Shown: positions 1 through 9,191 of the stretch, one piece after another
Layout: every line of letters begins with the position of its first letter
Numbering within the stretch: position 1 is the stretch's first letter
Origin: Phellopilus nigrolimitatus
Lineage: Eukaryota > Basidiomycota > Agaricomycetes > Hymenochaetales > Hymenochaetaceae
DNA: 55,396 nucleotides
Direction of reading: 5' to 3'
NCBI GenBank assembly: GCA_021029095.1
Contig: JAJOHG010000165.1
Location: 1-55,396, forward strand
Program-made: the position numbers and the translations under genes
Notes under the pieces: model-generated
Seen by the model: the letters and a program-made list of their open reading frames with translations, nothing else
Told to the model about the DNA's origin: nothing
Database searches by the model: none

Positions 1-151
1 CTGTGCGCATGAAACCCATCTTTCTTATTTTTGGTTTCTCATCTCCCCTTGTGCTCCTTCTCCCCCTGTCATCTTTGTTCTCCTCGTCAAAGTCTGTGAA
101 GACAATATAGAGTGACTTAGGCTCGATTTGCGAGATATCAATTAGCGACAT
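1..151 (-). CDS. Hypothetical repeat-borne protein, copy A, N-terminal 50 residues
   Basis: ATG is at 151-149 on the minus strand and the frame is open to the window edge. It encodes MSLIDISQIEPKSLY and continues nearly identically to the copy B protein (K for M at residue 12, R for L at residue 49 by my reading). The rest lies outside the window. Function is unknown and no domain is recognised in these residues. The same TATA promoter as in copies B and C lies about 130 bases upstream. Copies A and B are clearly a recent duplicate pair. Confidence 0.6.
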   Translation of the reverse strand, partial: MSLIDISQIEPKSLYIVFTDFDEENKDDRGRRSTRGDEKPKIRKMGFMRT

Positions 152-1104
152 TTTGAATTCTGCATGCCGTGCACAAATATGTCAGTACCAAACAGACCTC
201 TGGTTTCTATAAGAAACGCTCACAACTCTGGGATTTCTGTGGGTCTTTCTGTGATAATGTTAACTGGAGATTCTGTGTGGGTTTATATAGCAGGCTGCCT
301 TAGCATTGCACGCTATTGCCTTTGCACGTAGACTGCCTTTTTGGTCATGAGAGGACAACATATGCACCCTCCGTAACTATTGCAGAGCTTCAAAATGTCA
401 ATCCTGGGATGCACACTGCAATCATTGCAGCAATGTCAATGCAAAGAACTGACAAACCTGCTGTTTGACAAGTGCAGCCTAGTTACTGTTGTAGCTGTGT
501 CAGCCACAGTAGCATTTTTGTCCTCCCAATTGCAGAAGCAAAATACATCCTTGCGAGTCAGGCTGGTTACGAGACCAAGTTGATGAACAGATCAGCAAAG
601 AAGGTCGCCTGATGCAGTCTAGTGCATTGGATCCCTTGGAATTCTGCATGCTTATATTGAAAATTGCACTGCTTTGCTGATTTTACAGGATGCCAGACCA
701 TGCAATTGAACATTGTTGACAAAGGAAGGAAGCAAACTCTTTTATTCTTCTATTTTTGGCGACACTGATCGCTTACATGATATGCAGTATGCTGGAACGA
801 GCAGCACTGCCGACAAAGTACCTCATTCCTTGGTGTTTCGCCACCGTCGGGCAGCCCGTTTAGCGTCTCTAGATGTGGCATCTACCATCTAGCATTTCTC
901 ATGCCGCGTCTGTCTGTCTATGTGCACTTCTGCGCTTCGCACCGCACGAGCCACGCCTCAGCTCCTCCCATCCGTCCAAAAACAACTCTGCATTCGCGTC
1001 CGAGTCTCCATTCCGTGCGCGAAATGTGTTAGCCGAGTTGGACAGCGGCGCTCACAGAAGTGATTCGAGAGTGCATGGGCACACACAGTGGCCCCTTTGA
1101 GGGC

Positions 1105-1135
<31 letters not shown>

Positions 1136-1314
1136 TATATTATTATTATTATTATTACAGTATTTTGTTCCGACTCGGAGAGAATTCTTTATTGCAGTTA
1201 TAATTTTCTTACATCAAGCGGTCGCCATCGGACGGTGGTGAGCGGAAGATTTTCTGTAGGTCGACGTCAGGGCACGCTGATGGGTGTTTAGAGCTCTTTA
1301 TTTATCATACATAT
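1..1314 (-). mobile_element. Unclassified repeat unit, copy A (truncated by window edge)
   Basis: This stretch is the reverse complement of the repeat also seen at about 2616-5354 (copy B) and 10098-16898 (copy C). Reading on the minus strand it runs from an outer end near ATATGTATGATAAATAAAG (1314) through a TTA microsatellite (about 1108-1158), a GC-rich block (about 880-1080), a module conserved in all three copies (about 840-720), a promoter with a TATA box near 290-280, and the start of an ORF at 151. The inner ~860 bases are nearly identical to copy B in opposite orientation. No transposase or reverse transcriptase is visible. The outer end abuts the broken FET3 coding sequence, so the insertion truncated that gene. 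I do not recognise the family. Confidence 0.75.
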
Positions 1315-1491
1315 TTAGACGTCGATGGGCGGCGGCCAGGAGCCGTTGGCGCCGATTGCACGGCGCGGGAAGAGCCCCTCAGGGTTAACGCCCTCGACGT
1401 AGGCGATGCTCCACCAGAGCTCGGTCGTGCCCGCGCAGACTGCAGGGAAGGCGGCGAGCGGCGCGGCGGCGAGGGCGAGGGCGGCGCGCAT
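1315..1491 (-). pseudogene. fet3: FET3-type multicopper ferroxidase, 5' fragment
   Basis: The minus-strand ATG at 1491 opens a secretory signal peptide (MRAALALAAAPLAAFPAVCA) followed by ELWWSIAYVEGVNPEGLFPR and GANGSWPPP. This is the first part of cupredoxin domain 1 of fungal Fet3 ferroxidases, which oxidise Fe(II) at the cell surface for the partner permease Ftr1. Only about 58 residues remain of a family usually about 600 long. Coding ends at a stop created where the sequence meets repeat copy A at 1314, so all copper ligands are lost. It lies divergent to FTR1 at 6401, the usual fungal FET3/FTR1 arrangement. Identification rests on recognising the N-terminal pattern. A laccase-like multicopper oxidase is less likely, because those have a different block at this place. 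Confidence 0.7.
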
Positions 1492-2615
1492 GGTGCGGGC
1501 ACGGTCTGTCGGTGCAGGAGGGCTGGCCCAACTCCGCAGCGGCAGCGGAGCGGGCGAACGCGGAGGGCTAGCCGCCTGCAGACTGCACCCTGCTGGGGTC
1601 CTCTCATTGCCATTTGAGCACATTATTTCCTTACTCAGAGCGAGGGGTACCTCTTTCCAGCGAGTGCGTCGTCGGCGCGGAGAGACAGGGCGCAGAGGTC
1701 TTTGAGCGACCGACCCCGGGAGAAGCTTTTCCGCTGCAGATCAGACTAAAACGTTTTCGCGCAGACCCGGATTGGTATACGCCAAAAAAAACAACCGCCA
1801 GCGCGCCCTGACTACAGATGATCTCCTGCTCGCCTGCATGGACCGCCCCGAGCCGCCTTCGCCACCGGACAGCAGCTGCCTTGCCACGAGCTAGCTAAAG
1901 CAGAAAAGCCAATCTCCAAGCCGAAACACAGTGAGTCAAAATAACCAACGGCCTGGCCTACATGCCCCACTGCCTTCGAGTCACTCCTGGGAGCCCCGCT
2001 GCCCGACGCAGCTAACGCATCCCCAATCTCGACGAAGACGCGATACAATTTGAACGGGAGCGCGGCATGCGCTGTGCGAAGCGCAGAAGCGCACGGAGAC
2101 AGACGCGGTAAAGCAATATATATATATATAAAAAGAGGCATGCGCGATCTAGAGAAGCCGGGAGCCAGCACGCTGCGCGCGAGAACCTCCAGTATTTTCA
2201 GAGCGGAGCGCGGCGCGTGCTGCTCAGCCGCGTCCGCTCCGTGTGCGCGTGCAAGCGCGTGCAGATTTGTTGTTGCGGTGATAATTTGGGAAGCACACAA
2301 ATCGTTCAAGTTAGCGCATATGGACGGGTGCGCGTGCTGAGACTTCACGTTAGTAGAGAACAAAACTCGCAGCTGAAGAAATAATAATCACAGAGTGGCC
2401 AAGCAGAGGCTAGAAGCGTGCGCTTTCCGTGGTGCGGGATTGCAGGCTTGAGCTGCGTCGAGCAGGCGGGTTGCGCGTAGCACAAGTGTGGCTTTGAGAG
2501 CTGAGCGGAAAGTCTAGATCTCAAGAGCCAATGCAGCTACGTATACATAGCAAATGGGTGCAGTCGGTGTCGGTGTTGTGGGCATTATCCATCATTGGGG
2601 GATTTCAATGCACAC
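1492..2615. other. FET3 upstream region with a diverged copy of the repeat's GC-rich core
   Basis: No gene is supported here. A strong TATA-like run (about 2115-2135) lies in the middle. Bases about 1930-2110 resemble, with many differences, the GC-rich block found in repeat copies A and C: the blocks around CACTCCTG, GCCGCTGCCCGAC, GCTAACGCAT and AGCGCAGAAGCGCAC occur in the same order. The stretch 2110-2615 is unique in the window. It is either the native FET3 promoter or the eroded 5' end of copy B. The long minus ORF across it has no recognisable content. Confidence 0.4.
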
Positions 2616-2734
2616 AAACACCAAGGAATGAGGTACTTTGTCGGCAGTCCAACATACTGCATACCACGTAAGCGATCGGTGTTGTCGCCAAAAATAGAAG
2701 AATAAAAGAATTTGCTTCCTTCTTTGTCAACAAT

Positions 2735-4015
2735 GGATGACTTCCCGTAGGAAATTTAGGACACATCTAGGACGTTTGAGCGACCTAGATGACCGGTTAA
2801 AGTCGGTCCGAAGACCCTCGCCGAGTTTTCGGTCGAGGTTGGGACGTCCTAAACTCGACGATGAAAAAGATATTTGGACGAGGGGGTCGACCCCCCTTCC
2901 CAGACCTAAAACCTCTGCTTTCGCGTCCTAAAGGACCCTGAATAGGGTCTTCCTATCCCCGTATGGTAACATATGTCGAAATAGAAATCTGTTCTTTACA
3001 TAATGGTTCTCAAATAGGATCCTCGCCTCTTGTCACTCATGCCTTTTACAGATTATTATATAAGTTTTTTCACGATCTGGGGAAGTACAGTCATTCACCG
3101 GTCAATGGGACACCACCGGTCAATGGGACACCCGCCTTAAACACCCATTTCTCGACCGTTTTTTAATTAATTTTTTGCGATTTCGAGCTTCAATACATAC
3201 TAAAGTACTGTCCACCAAGTGTGAGCCAGCCAGGCTCAGTATTTCTTGAGAAATGCTCAAAATACTGTCAAAGTGTACTAAAATGGTAACTGCAACTTGG
3301 TGTGACATAATACATTCTGCCTTCCGCACACATTTTCTCCCTTTGAACCAGCACTTATTTTTTCATATAATGAGAGGAGAATATGTTCTAAACATAAACA
3401 TGATATTATGTGAAGGAGAATTTGAACCTATCTTGAGAATGACAGTATATATGCACTATCCTATCAACAGGTCACAGGTGTTACAGAAGTCCCATAGGTG
3501 TCCTAGATGACTTCGAAGACAATTTAATTACTTGGCACAATAAAAATACATGGTTAGAAGCATATTAACGAAGAGGACATCTGTAGCTACCAGTACATGC
3601 ACTTACCATATCATCTGGTGGTCGGTATCACTCGTAGTTACTCTACTATTGTGGTCAGGGTCGTGGGAAAACTACTGTCCCATTGAGCGGTGAGGAGCAA
3701 AAACGTCACAGCTTTTTGTTTTAACCATACCTCTTTCATTTCTCCTTATTTTTACACGAAATTCTGCGAGGATGTTCTACAGTAGTCTGTTTACTTGTCA
3801 TCATTTTTTGTTTTGTGATAAAGGGGCAAAATCTGGCTGAGTTCGCGATGGCGATTTGGTGTCCCATTGACCGGTGAATGACTGTAGTCCTAAACTACTT
3901 TTCTAGCCCAGAATTCGCGTTACGGTTTAGACAACCCGTCTAAATCGAGCTCCGAGCGGAGTTAGAAATTTTTAGGATAGCTCTGCCTGACCTAAATTCC
4001 TACGGGAAGTCATCC
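2735..4015. mobile_element. MITE with GGATGACTTCCCGTAGG inverted ends
   Basis: The left end GGATGACTTCCCGTAGGAA and the right end TTCCTACGGGAAGTCATCC are exact inverted repeats. Comparison with the empty site in copy A (reverse strand, near 714) places the insertion after ACAAT, with AAT on both sides, consistent with a 3-bp target duplication. Subtracting the nested element at 3088-3884 leaves about 480 bases with no coding capacity. A fragment with the same end also lies after ACAAT at 16899, so the preference for that target occurs twice. The superfamily is not certain. A 3-bp duplication would fit PIF/Harbinger-like elements. Confidence 0.75.
3088..3884. mobile_element. Tc1/mariner-type MITE nested in the 2735-4015 MITE
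   Basis: The element is bounded by TA dinucleotides (3086-3087 and 3885-3886) and has inverted ends CAGTCATTCACCGGTCAATG and its complement. At the left end the block ACCGGTCAATGGGACACC is repeated twice in tandem. The length of 797 bases and the lack of a transposase ORF mark it as non-autonomous. TA duplication with CAGT ends is typical of Tc1/mariner and pogo/Fot1 elements. A similar element lies at 9192-9984. Confidence 0.8.
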
Positions 4016-4432
4016 AATTATCAATTGCGTGGTTTGGCATCCTGTAAAAACAGCAAAGCAGTGCAATTTTCAATACAGGAAGGTCCCATAAGCAATGCAC
4101 TAGACTGCATCAAGCGACCCTCTTTGCTGATCTGTTCATCAACTTGGTCTCGTAACCAGCCTGGCCTGCAAGGACATATTTTGCTTCTGCAATTGGGAGG
4201 ACAAAAATGCTGCTGTGGTCGACACAGCGACAACAGTAACTAGGCTGCACTTGTCAAACAGCAGGTTTGCCAGCTCTTTGCATTGACATTGCTGCAATGA
4301 TTGCAGTGTGCATCCCAGGATTGACATTTTGAAGCTCTGCAATAGTTACGAGTGGTGCATATGTTGTCCTCTCATGACCAAAGAGGTAGTCTACGTGCAA
4401 AGGCAATAGTGTGCAATGTTAAGGCAGCATGC

Positions 4433-4439
4433 TATATAA
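4433..4439 (+). promoter_or_regulatory. TATA box of copy B ORF
   Basis: TATATAA stands 132 bases before the ATG at 4571. It is embedded in sequence conserved in all three copies (GCTATATAAACCCACACAGA). Conservation of this element in A, B and C suggests each unit carries its own RNA polymerase II promoter. Confidence 0.6.
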
Positions 4440-4570
4440 ACCCACACAGAATCTCCAGTTAACATTATCACAGAAAGACCCACAGAAATCCCAGAGTTGT
4501 GAGTGTTTCTTATAGAAACCAGAGGACTGTTTGGTACTGACATATTTGTGCACGGCATGCAGAATTCAGA

Positions 4571-5197
4571 ATGTCGCTAATTGATATCTCGCAAATCGAG
4601 CCTATGTCGCTCTATATTGTCTTCACAGACTTTGACGAGGAGAACAAAGATGACAGGGGGAGAAGGAGCACAAGGGGAGATGAGAAACCAAAAATAAGAA
4701 AGATGGGTTTCATGCTCACAGGAGATAGTGTTCAGGAAGATGACAGGGTTGAGTTTCGCGTGATTGCAGCTATGCCAGTAAGTGGCATATATGGTGACAC
4801 AGAGTGGAAGCCGGCATATTCCATCAGCATTGAATTGGAGAGACTACTGAGTGGACCGCCTCTGCCTCAACTTAGACTTGGACCTAAATTCATTTTCAAA
4901 CCCTACACTGCTGTCAAGTACAATACATATGACGAGGCTGAATTGGCTTACAGCGATAGCTTTATGGACATCCCCGATCCATACGCAAGGTGGAAATCAA
5001 ACACGACACTCGAGGAAATACTTTCGAAGGCCGTGTATAGAACAGTTCTTGGTCCCGGTGGGTGGTCGCCCCTGGAAATTGCAAAACAGGTGCTGCTTTA
5101 CACACGTACTGCATCGCCAGGAGAAGTTGTTCCGATTCGATCGGTGTTGAGGAAAACAGAGTCGACTGGGGAGACGGTATACAAAGTCCATTATTGA
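4571..5197 (+). CDS. Hypothetical repeat-borne protein, copy B (208 aa)
   Basis: A single-exon ORF of 208 residues begins MSLIDISQIEP and ends ETVYKVHY. No signal peptide, membrane segment or known domain is evident. Blocks shared with the copy C protein are the N-terminal 19 residues, an LTG/EW.P/LLSG series near residues 49-95, F.P.TAVK.N near 110, and a C-terminal stretch (EIA..VLL, PGEVV, RSV, TGE) near residues 165-205. Between these the two proteins differ strongly. The start is chosen because the first 57 coding bases are conserved with copies A and C. Function is unknown. It could be a cargo protein of the repeat or a fast-evolving host gene family spread by segmental duplication. Confidence 0.65.
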   Translation: MSLIDISQIEPMSLYIVFTDFDEENKDDRGRRSTRGDEKPKIRKMGFMLTGDSVQEDDRVEFRVIAAMPVSGIYGDTEWKPAYSISIELERLLSGPPLPQLRLGPKFIFKPYTAVKYNTYDEAELAYSDSFMDIPDPYARWKSNTTLEEILSKAVYRTVLGPGGWSPLEIAKQVLLYTRTASPGEVVPIRSVLRKTESTGETVYKVHY

Positions 5198-5421
5198 TTG
5201 TTCAACCATGCATGTACTCTTTAGTTATGTCGGTGGCAGAGGTGGAGCCGGCCAAAGAGAGAAGGTGCATAAACATCGATAGATTTTTCAACCGCGCGTG
5301 TACTCCTTACAGTAGAAATACGTAGTTCATCTGTGTGCGTACAATATACATATGTTGGGCAAACACCAAATACATACTATAATGATTGCTTACGGGGTGA
5401 CGGTGCTGCACGCTGGACCAG

Positions 5422-5430
5422 TTATCAGAT
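5422..5430 (-). promoter_or_regulatory. Iron GATA motif ATCTGATAA
   Basis: This is a perfect match, on the minus strand, to ATCWGATAA, the consensus known for the fungal iron repressors SreA/Sre1 (the Urbs1 family). It lies 970 bases before the FTR1 start. Presence is seen in the sequence; binding is inferred. Confidence 0.5.
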
Positions 5431-5486
5431 AGATGGAAGCAGCGACCATCTGACGGGACGACGTCTGTTTCCGATTTGTATTGCGT

Positions 5487-5495
5487 ATCAGATAA
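5487..5495 (+). promoter_or_regulatory. Iron GATA motif ATCAGATAA
   Basis: This is the second perfect ATCWGATAA match upstream of FTR1, 57 bases after the previous motif. Paired sites fit two-site binding by dual-finger GATA repressors. Confidence 0.5.
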
Positions 5496-6198
5496 GGGTC
5501 CAGTAAGGGCTTCCCGCGTTCGCCCCGCTCTACATATACTATCTGATGACTCAAAAACTACTGAAAGTGGGGAGAGGAAGGGGTGCCTGGATTGTTGCAT
5601 CATGTGCAAAATGACTTCTGGAGGCCTCGAGGGAGGAGCGATCTGGTTAGTGGTGTCCCGAACGCGCGCGGACCCTATGGGCTTGTTGCTGGATGATGAT
5701 CGTGCGCAGCACATTCCCTGCCGGATAGATTGCACGCACTCCCACTCCACCGCGGAAGCTGACCCGTTCTCGGTTGTAGATGTGTGCAGCCAACGGGAGC
5801 CCGACGACGACTCATCTCGCGAAGCTCCGACGCAACTTCAGCGCCGTCGAAGTTCGCCATCTATGTACAGCCGTTTCCCGTACGCGGCGTGCAGCATATG
5901 CGTGCACAGGCACGCGATGCGAGAGGCATTGACTTGGCTTGCTTCGCGACTGAACTGACGGGCGCGAGCGCGACGATGCCGGCTTCTTTTTTTCGTGATA
6001 CGTAGATACGGCCGGGCTGGCGTGGACTGGATGATGATGCAGTCCTTCTTATGCATCTATACTTCCACGCGTCTGCGTCTGAATGGTCGTGGCTCAACCA
6101 AACTCGCCTTCAAGTTCCAGTCCTCGCAACCTTGAGCCAGATGGAAACGGCACTCCTTGTCTGATACCCCTAAGCAGACAGGGCGATCCCAGGGGTGG

Positions 6199-6207
6199 AT
6201 CTGATAA
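6199..6207 (+). promoter_or_regulatory. Iron GATA motif ATCTGATAA
   Basis: This is the third perfect ATCWGATAA match, 194 bases before the FTR1 ATG, in the block that is duplicated downstream of the gene. Confidence 0.55.
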
Positions 6208-6256
6208 GTGACAAGTCAGCGTGTGAACAGGATCAGAGTTGTGGGATCTTATCTCT

Positions 6257-6265
6257 TTATCTGAT
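6257..6265 (-). promoter_or_regulatory. Iron GATA motif ATCAGATAA
   Basis: This is the fourth perfect match, on the minus strand, 136 bases before the FTR1 ATG. Another GATA core (ATCTTATC) lies just before it. Confidence 0.55.
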
Positions 6266-6400
6266 TCGGGAATAGGTCCCGCGACGGGTCCGATGCAGGC
6301 AGAGAAGGACCCCAGACGCTCGTATATGTAACTCTGCTCTGGCCCTCCTACCTCCCTCCGCCCGACGAGCACCAGACAGAGACAGAGACACAGCGCGACG

Positions 6401-7938
6401 ATGGCCGGCTCTCTCTTCTCCGTGCCCATCTTCTTCATCGTCTTCCGCGAGACCCTCGAGGCCGTCATCATCGTCTCCGTCCTCCTCGGGCTCGTCGAGC
6501 AGATCGCCCGCCCAGAGAGCGCCGACGCCCGCGCGGGCCTCTTCGTCGCCGACTGGCGCCACCCGAACCATCCCCAGCACCAGGCCTACCTCGACGACAA
6601 GGCCGCCCGCGAGGACGCCGCCGGCGCGTCGCCCGAGCGCGAGAAGGACGCCGGTGCGGCTGAGGGCGTGCCTGAGCTCAGGAATAACGAGAGCGAGGAG
6701 GCGAGCAGCGCGGATGCAGCAGCGGGCGTGGACGCGGGTGAAGCAGCAGAGGAGGGCGGCGAAGACGAAGACCCGGAGGTCGCCGCGAAGCGGCTCATCC
6801 GCAAGCTGCGCATCCAGGTGTGTATTCTGCCCCTTCGCGTTTTTTTTTTTTTTTCTTTCTCTCCCGTACTCAGTGCTCCTAGATTTTTGCGGGCGCGTTC
6901 CTGGGCTTCTTCCTCGCGCTCGCGATCGGCGCGGCCTTCATCGCGGTCTGGTTCACGCAGGCGGCGGACCTCTGGGCGTCGACGGAGGAGCTCTGGGAGG
7001 GCATCTTCTCGCTCGTCGCCGCGGCGATCATCCTCGCGATGGGGCTCACGATGCTCAAGCTCGACCGCGCGCGCGCCAAGTGGCGCGTGAAGCTGCAGCG
7101 CGCGTTCGACCGCGCGCGCGGCGACCGCGGCGGGCGCACGGGCCGCTGGGTGCTCTTCGGCCTGCCCCTGATCACCGTCCTGCGCGAGGGCATGGAGGCC
7201 GTCGTCTTCGTCGGCGGCGTCTCGCTCGGCCAGAGCGCGCGCTCGATCCCGATCGCGGCGATCGCGGGGCTCGCCGCGGGCCTCGCGTGCGGCGCGCTCA
7301 TCTACGCGTTCGCGAGCCGCAGCACGCTCACGACCTTCCTCATCGTCATGACCAACTTCATCCTGCTCATCGGCGCGGGCCTCTTCTCGAAGGCCGTCGC
7401 GGACTTCCAGATCAACAAATTCAACCACCTGTGAGCGCGCCCTCCCCGTGTCTGTCGTTGTTTTTGTGGATACTGACGGCGCTGACTGACGCGCGCGCGC
7501 GTGTGCAGGCTCGGCGCGGACGTGGACGACGCCGGCGGGGACGGCCCGGGCTCGTTCGACGTGCGCGGCGTCGTGTGGCACCTCGACTGCTGCAACCCGG
7601 AGAACAACTTCGACGGCTCGGGGTGGAGCATCTTCGGCGCGATCTTCGGCTGGACGAACACGGCGACGCTCGGGACCGTCCTCTCGTACGTGTTCTACTG
7701 GCTGCTCGCGATCGCGCTGCTCGTGTACATGAAGTTCGCGGAGGGCCGCACGACGCTGCTCGGCGCCGAGAGCGCCGCGGGGCGCCGCCGCCGCGAGGCG
7801 AAGCTGGAGGCCGCGGCTGCCGTCGCCGCCTCCGAGGCGGACGCGGAGGCGGAGGCGGGGGAGAAGGGCGCGGGCGCGAACCCGAGCGCGAGCGCGAGCG
7901 AGGGCGAGGAGGTCCTTGTCGCGGAGCTCCCGCGCTGA
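6401..7938 (+). CDS. ftr1: High-affinity iron permease FTR1 (464 aa)
   Basis: Plasma-membrane permease that takes up Fe(III) made by the Fet3 ferroxidase. Exons by my reading: 6401-6817, 6883-7430, 7509-7938, with frames closing to 464 residues. The family's two iron-binding motifs are present: RETLE at residues 16-20 and REGME at 240-244, each inside a hydrophobic segment. Further membrane spans are IIVSVLLGLV, a segment around FAGAFLGFFLALAIGAAF, LVAAAIILAMGL, AAIAGLAAGL and the C-terminal YVFYWLLAIALLVY. A long acidic, Ala/Glu-rich loop (about residues 50-130) and an Ala/Glu-rich tail are low in complexity. The usual partner FET3 is broken at 1315-1491, so this copy has no intact neighbour. 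Four ATCWGATAA motifs upstream indicate iron repression. Confidence 0.93.
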
Positions 7939-7954
7939 CTTGGCGGAGCGCGCT

Positions 7955-7978
7955 TTCTCTCTCTCTCTCTCTCTCTCC
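7955..7978 (+). repeat. CT microsatellite in FTR1 3' region
   Basis: About eleven CT units begin 17 bases after the FTR1 stop codon. It is a simple repeat with no further signal. Confidence 0.8.
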
Positions 7979-8429
7979 TCTTTATTTCCTCACCCGTTCT
8001 GCGGCGCGGACTGCGCCGTGGGGGCGTATAAAATTGTATTCGGCTGTCTATCTATCTGCTGTGGCTCGGTGCCTGCATACATACTGTAAATATGAAACGA
8101 ATGAAGGCCTGCGTGTTTTCGTGTAGTGGGCTTCCAGGCCGCTCCCCACCTAAATACAACAATTTTCTGACAGTCGTCGGGTCTGGGTACGTATACTACT
8201 TGTAAAGGAATAAAAGGCTGCGCGTGTACACACTATCCGCCAAGCGCAGGGAGGCTCAGGGAATTCGCCTGAATACTGGCTGTCTTGCGTGGTACGACTT
8301 GCGGCAGCAGCGCTGAGACTGCGCGGGAAGACCTTGCTCGCGAAAGCGTGATCCACGAAGAAAGCGAAAAAAATTAGACCGAAAAATCGATTCAAAACAT
8401 CGAGCAATTTGCAGCCACGCCTTCCGTGC

Positions 8430-9120
8430 CATCGCAGGGGCCGGCAAAATAAATACAGAACTGCGCATCCAGGATTCCAGGCAACGTCGAGGGCAGCTTG
8501 GACCCACGCGGGTCTATTCCCGGATCAGATGAAGAAAGAGATAAGATCACACAACACCTGGCTTTATCGTTTATCAGATCTGCCCCGGGATCGCCCGGTG
8601 TCTTTAGGCCCTTTGTTTATCAGACAAGGAGCGCGTCGTCCCTGGTGTACATGCTAGTTTGGTCAAGACACGACGGAGCACAGACGTGGTTAAAGGCCCG
8701 CCATCATGATTCAGCTCATGACAATGACATGCATGTCAGCTCGGCCGTATCAACAATGTACATGTATCACAGGAAAAAGAAGCCCGGTATCGCCAGGGCT
8801 CGCGCCCGCCGCAGTCGTACCACCAGTTCAGCCGGTCGTCGCGAAGTCAATGCCCATCGCATGTGTGCCTGCGCGTTGCATATGCTGCACATTCACTGAA
8901 GCCGTGATAGACGGCGAGCTTCCTCAGATCCTGCGTTTCGAATCGGACGCGTCTCGAAGGAGTCCCCCGGGGTCTGCAGATTGTTTTTGGGTGCCAGCGT
9001 TGTCGTGCGGGCGTCCGTCGGCTGCAGAAAGAGCTCGGCTTCTGCGTTGGAGTAGGAGTGCATGCGGTCGACCCGATGAAGAGCGAGGTGCACACAATTG
9101 TTTGGTGACAGGCCGCAGGG
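8430..9120. repeat. Inverted repeat arm 2: second iron-type promoter downstream of FTR1
   Basis: This arm aligns to the reverse complement of 5690-6330. It keeps GATA motifs and the block GCATATGCTGCACATTC. By comparison with arm 1, its FTR1 side points left (into 8140-8430) and its FET3 side points right, but neither side now has a recognisable gene. The small minus ORFs at 8150-8507 do not resemble FTR1. The arm is probably the remnant of a duplicated FET3/FTR1 locus whose genes were lost, with transposons now occupying the right side. Confidence 0.6.
8571..8579 (-). promoter_or_regulatory. Iron GATA motif ATCTGATAA in the orphan promoter
   Basis: This is a perfect ATCWGATAA match inside the downstream promoter copy. 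A near-match (TTATCAGAC) lies at about 8620. Confidence 0.45.
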
Positions 9121-9191
9121 TTCGTACTCAATCTAGATACAGGATCTCCTTTGTCGAGACCATATGTGTTACTTGCAAATGAAGCAATATA

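Larger units (their letters stand above)
2616..5354 (+). mobile_element. Unclassified repeat unit, copy B, with nested insertions
   Basis: Similarity to copies A and C begins near 2616 (AACACCAAGGAATGAGG) and runs through the conserved module, the TATA promoter and a complete ORF (4571-5197) to GTGCGTACAATATACATATG near 5354. The right end read inward starts ATATGTATATTG, and the left end of copy C starts ATATGTATAATA, so the unit may have short inverted ends of about 11 bases. A MITE at 2735-4015 splits this copy. The unit sits between FET3 and FTR1, pushing the two divergent genes apart. Confidence 0.65.
5690..6330. repeat. Inverted repeat arm 1: FTR1-proximal promoter
   Basis: The reverse complement of this block aligns, with substitutions and small indels, to the plus strand at about 8430-9120. 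Shared landmarks in order are TCTATTCCCG or CTATTCCCG, AGAGATAAGATC, TATCAGATC, GGGATCGCCC, TATCAGACAAGGAG, GCCGTATC, AAAAGAAGCC, TCAGT/CAGTTCAG, TCGCGAAG, GCATATGCTGCAC and GATGGCGA/GACGGCGA. FTR1 therefore has versions of one promoter on both sides, in opposite orientation. A TATA-like sequence (about 6323-6330) serves FTR1 itself. Confidence 0.65.

Noticed and set aside
1812..2363. 183-codon minus-strand frame in the FET3 upstream region
   Set aside because: It covers a TATA run read as YIYIYI and GC-rich repeat sequence, has no recognisable domain, and has no codon or splice support.
6586..7581. 331-codon minus-strand frame across FTR1
   Set aside because: It is an antisense shadow of the GC-rich FTR1 exons, made of Arg/Ala/Glu runs, and spans FTR1 introns.
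6654..8126. 490-codon plus-strand frame overlapping FTR1
   Set aside because: It is an out-of-phase reading of FTR1 coding and intron sequence, with Arg-rich low-complexity content. FTR1 motifs are in the other frame.
8150..8507. Minus-strand frames that might be a second FTR1 start beside the duplicated promoter
   Set aside because: The position fits, but the residues show no RETLE-type motif or FTR1-like membrane segment.
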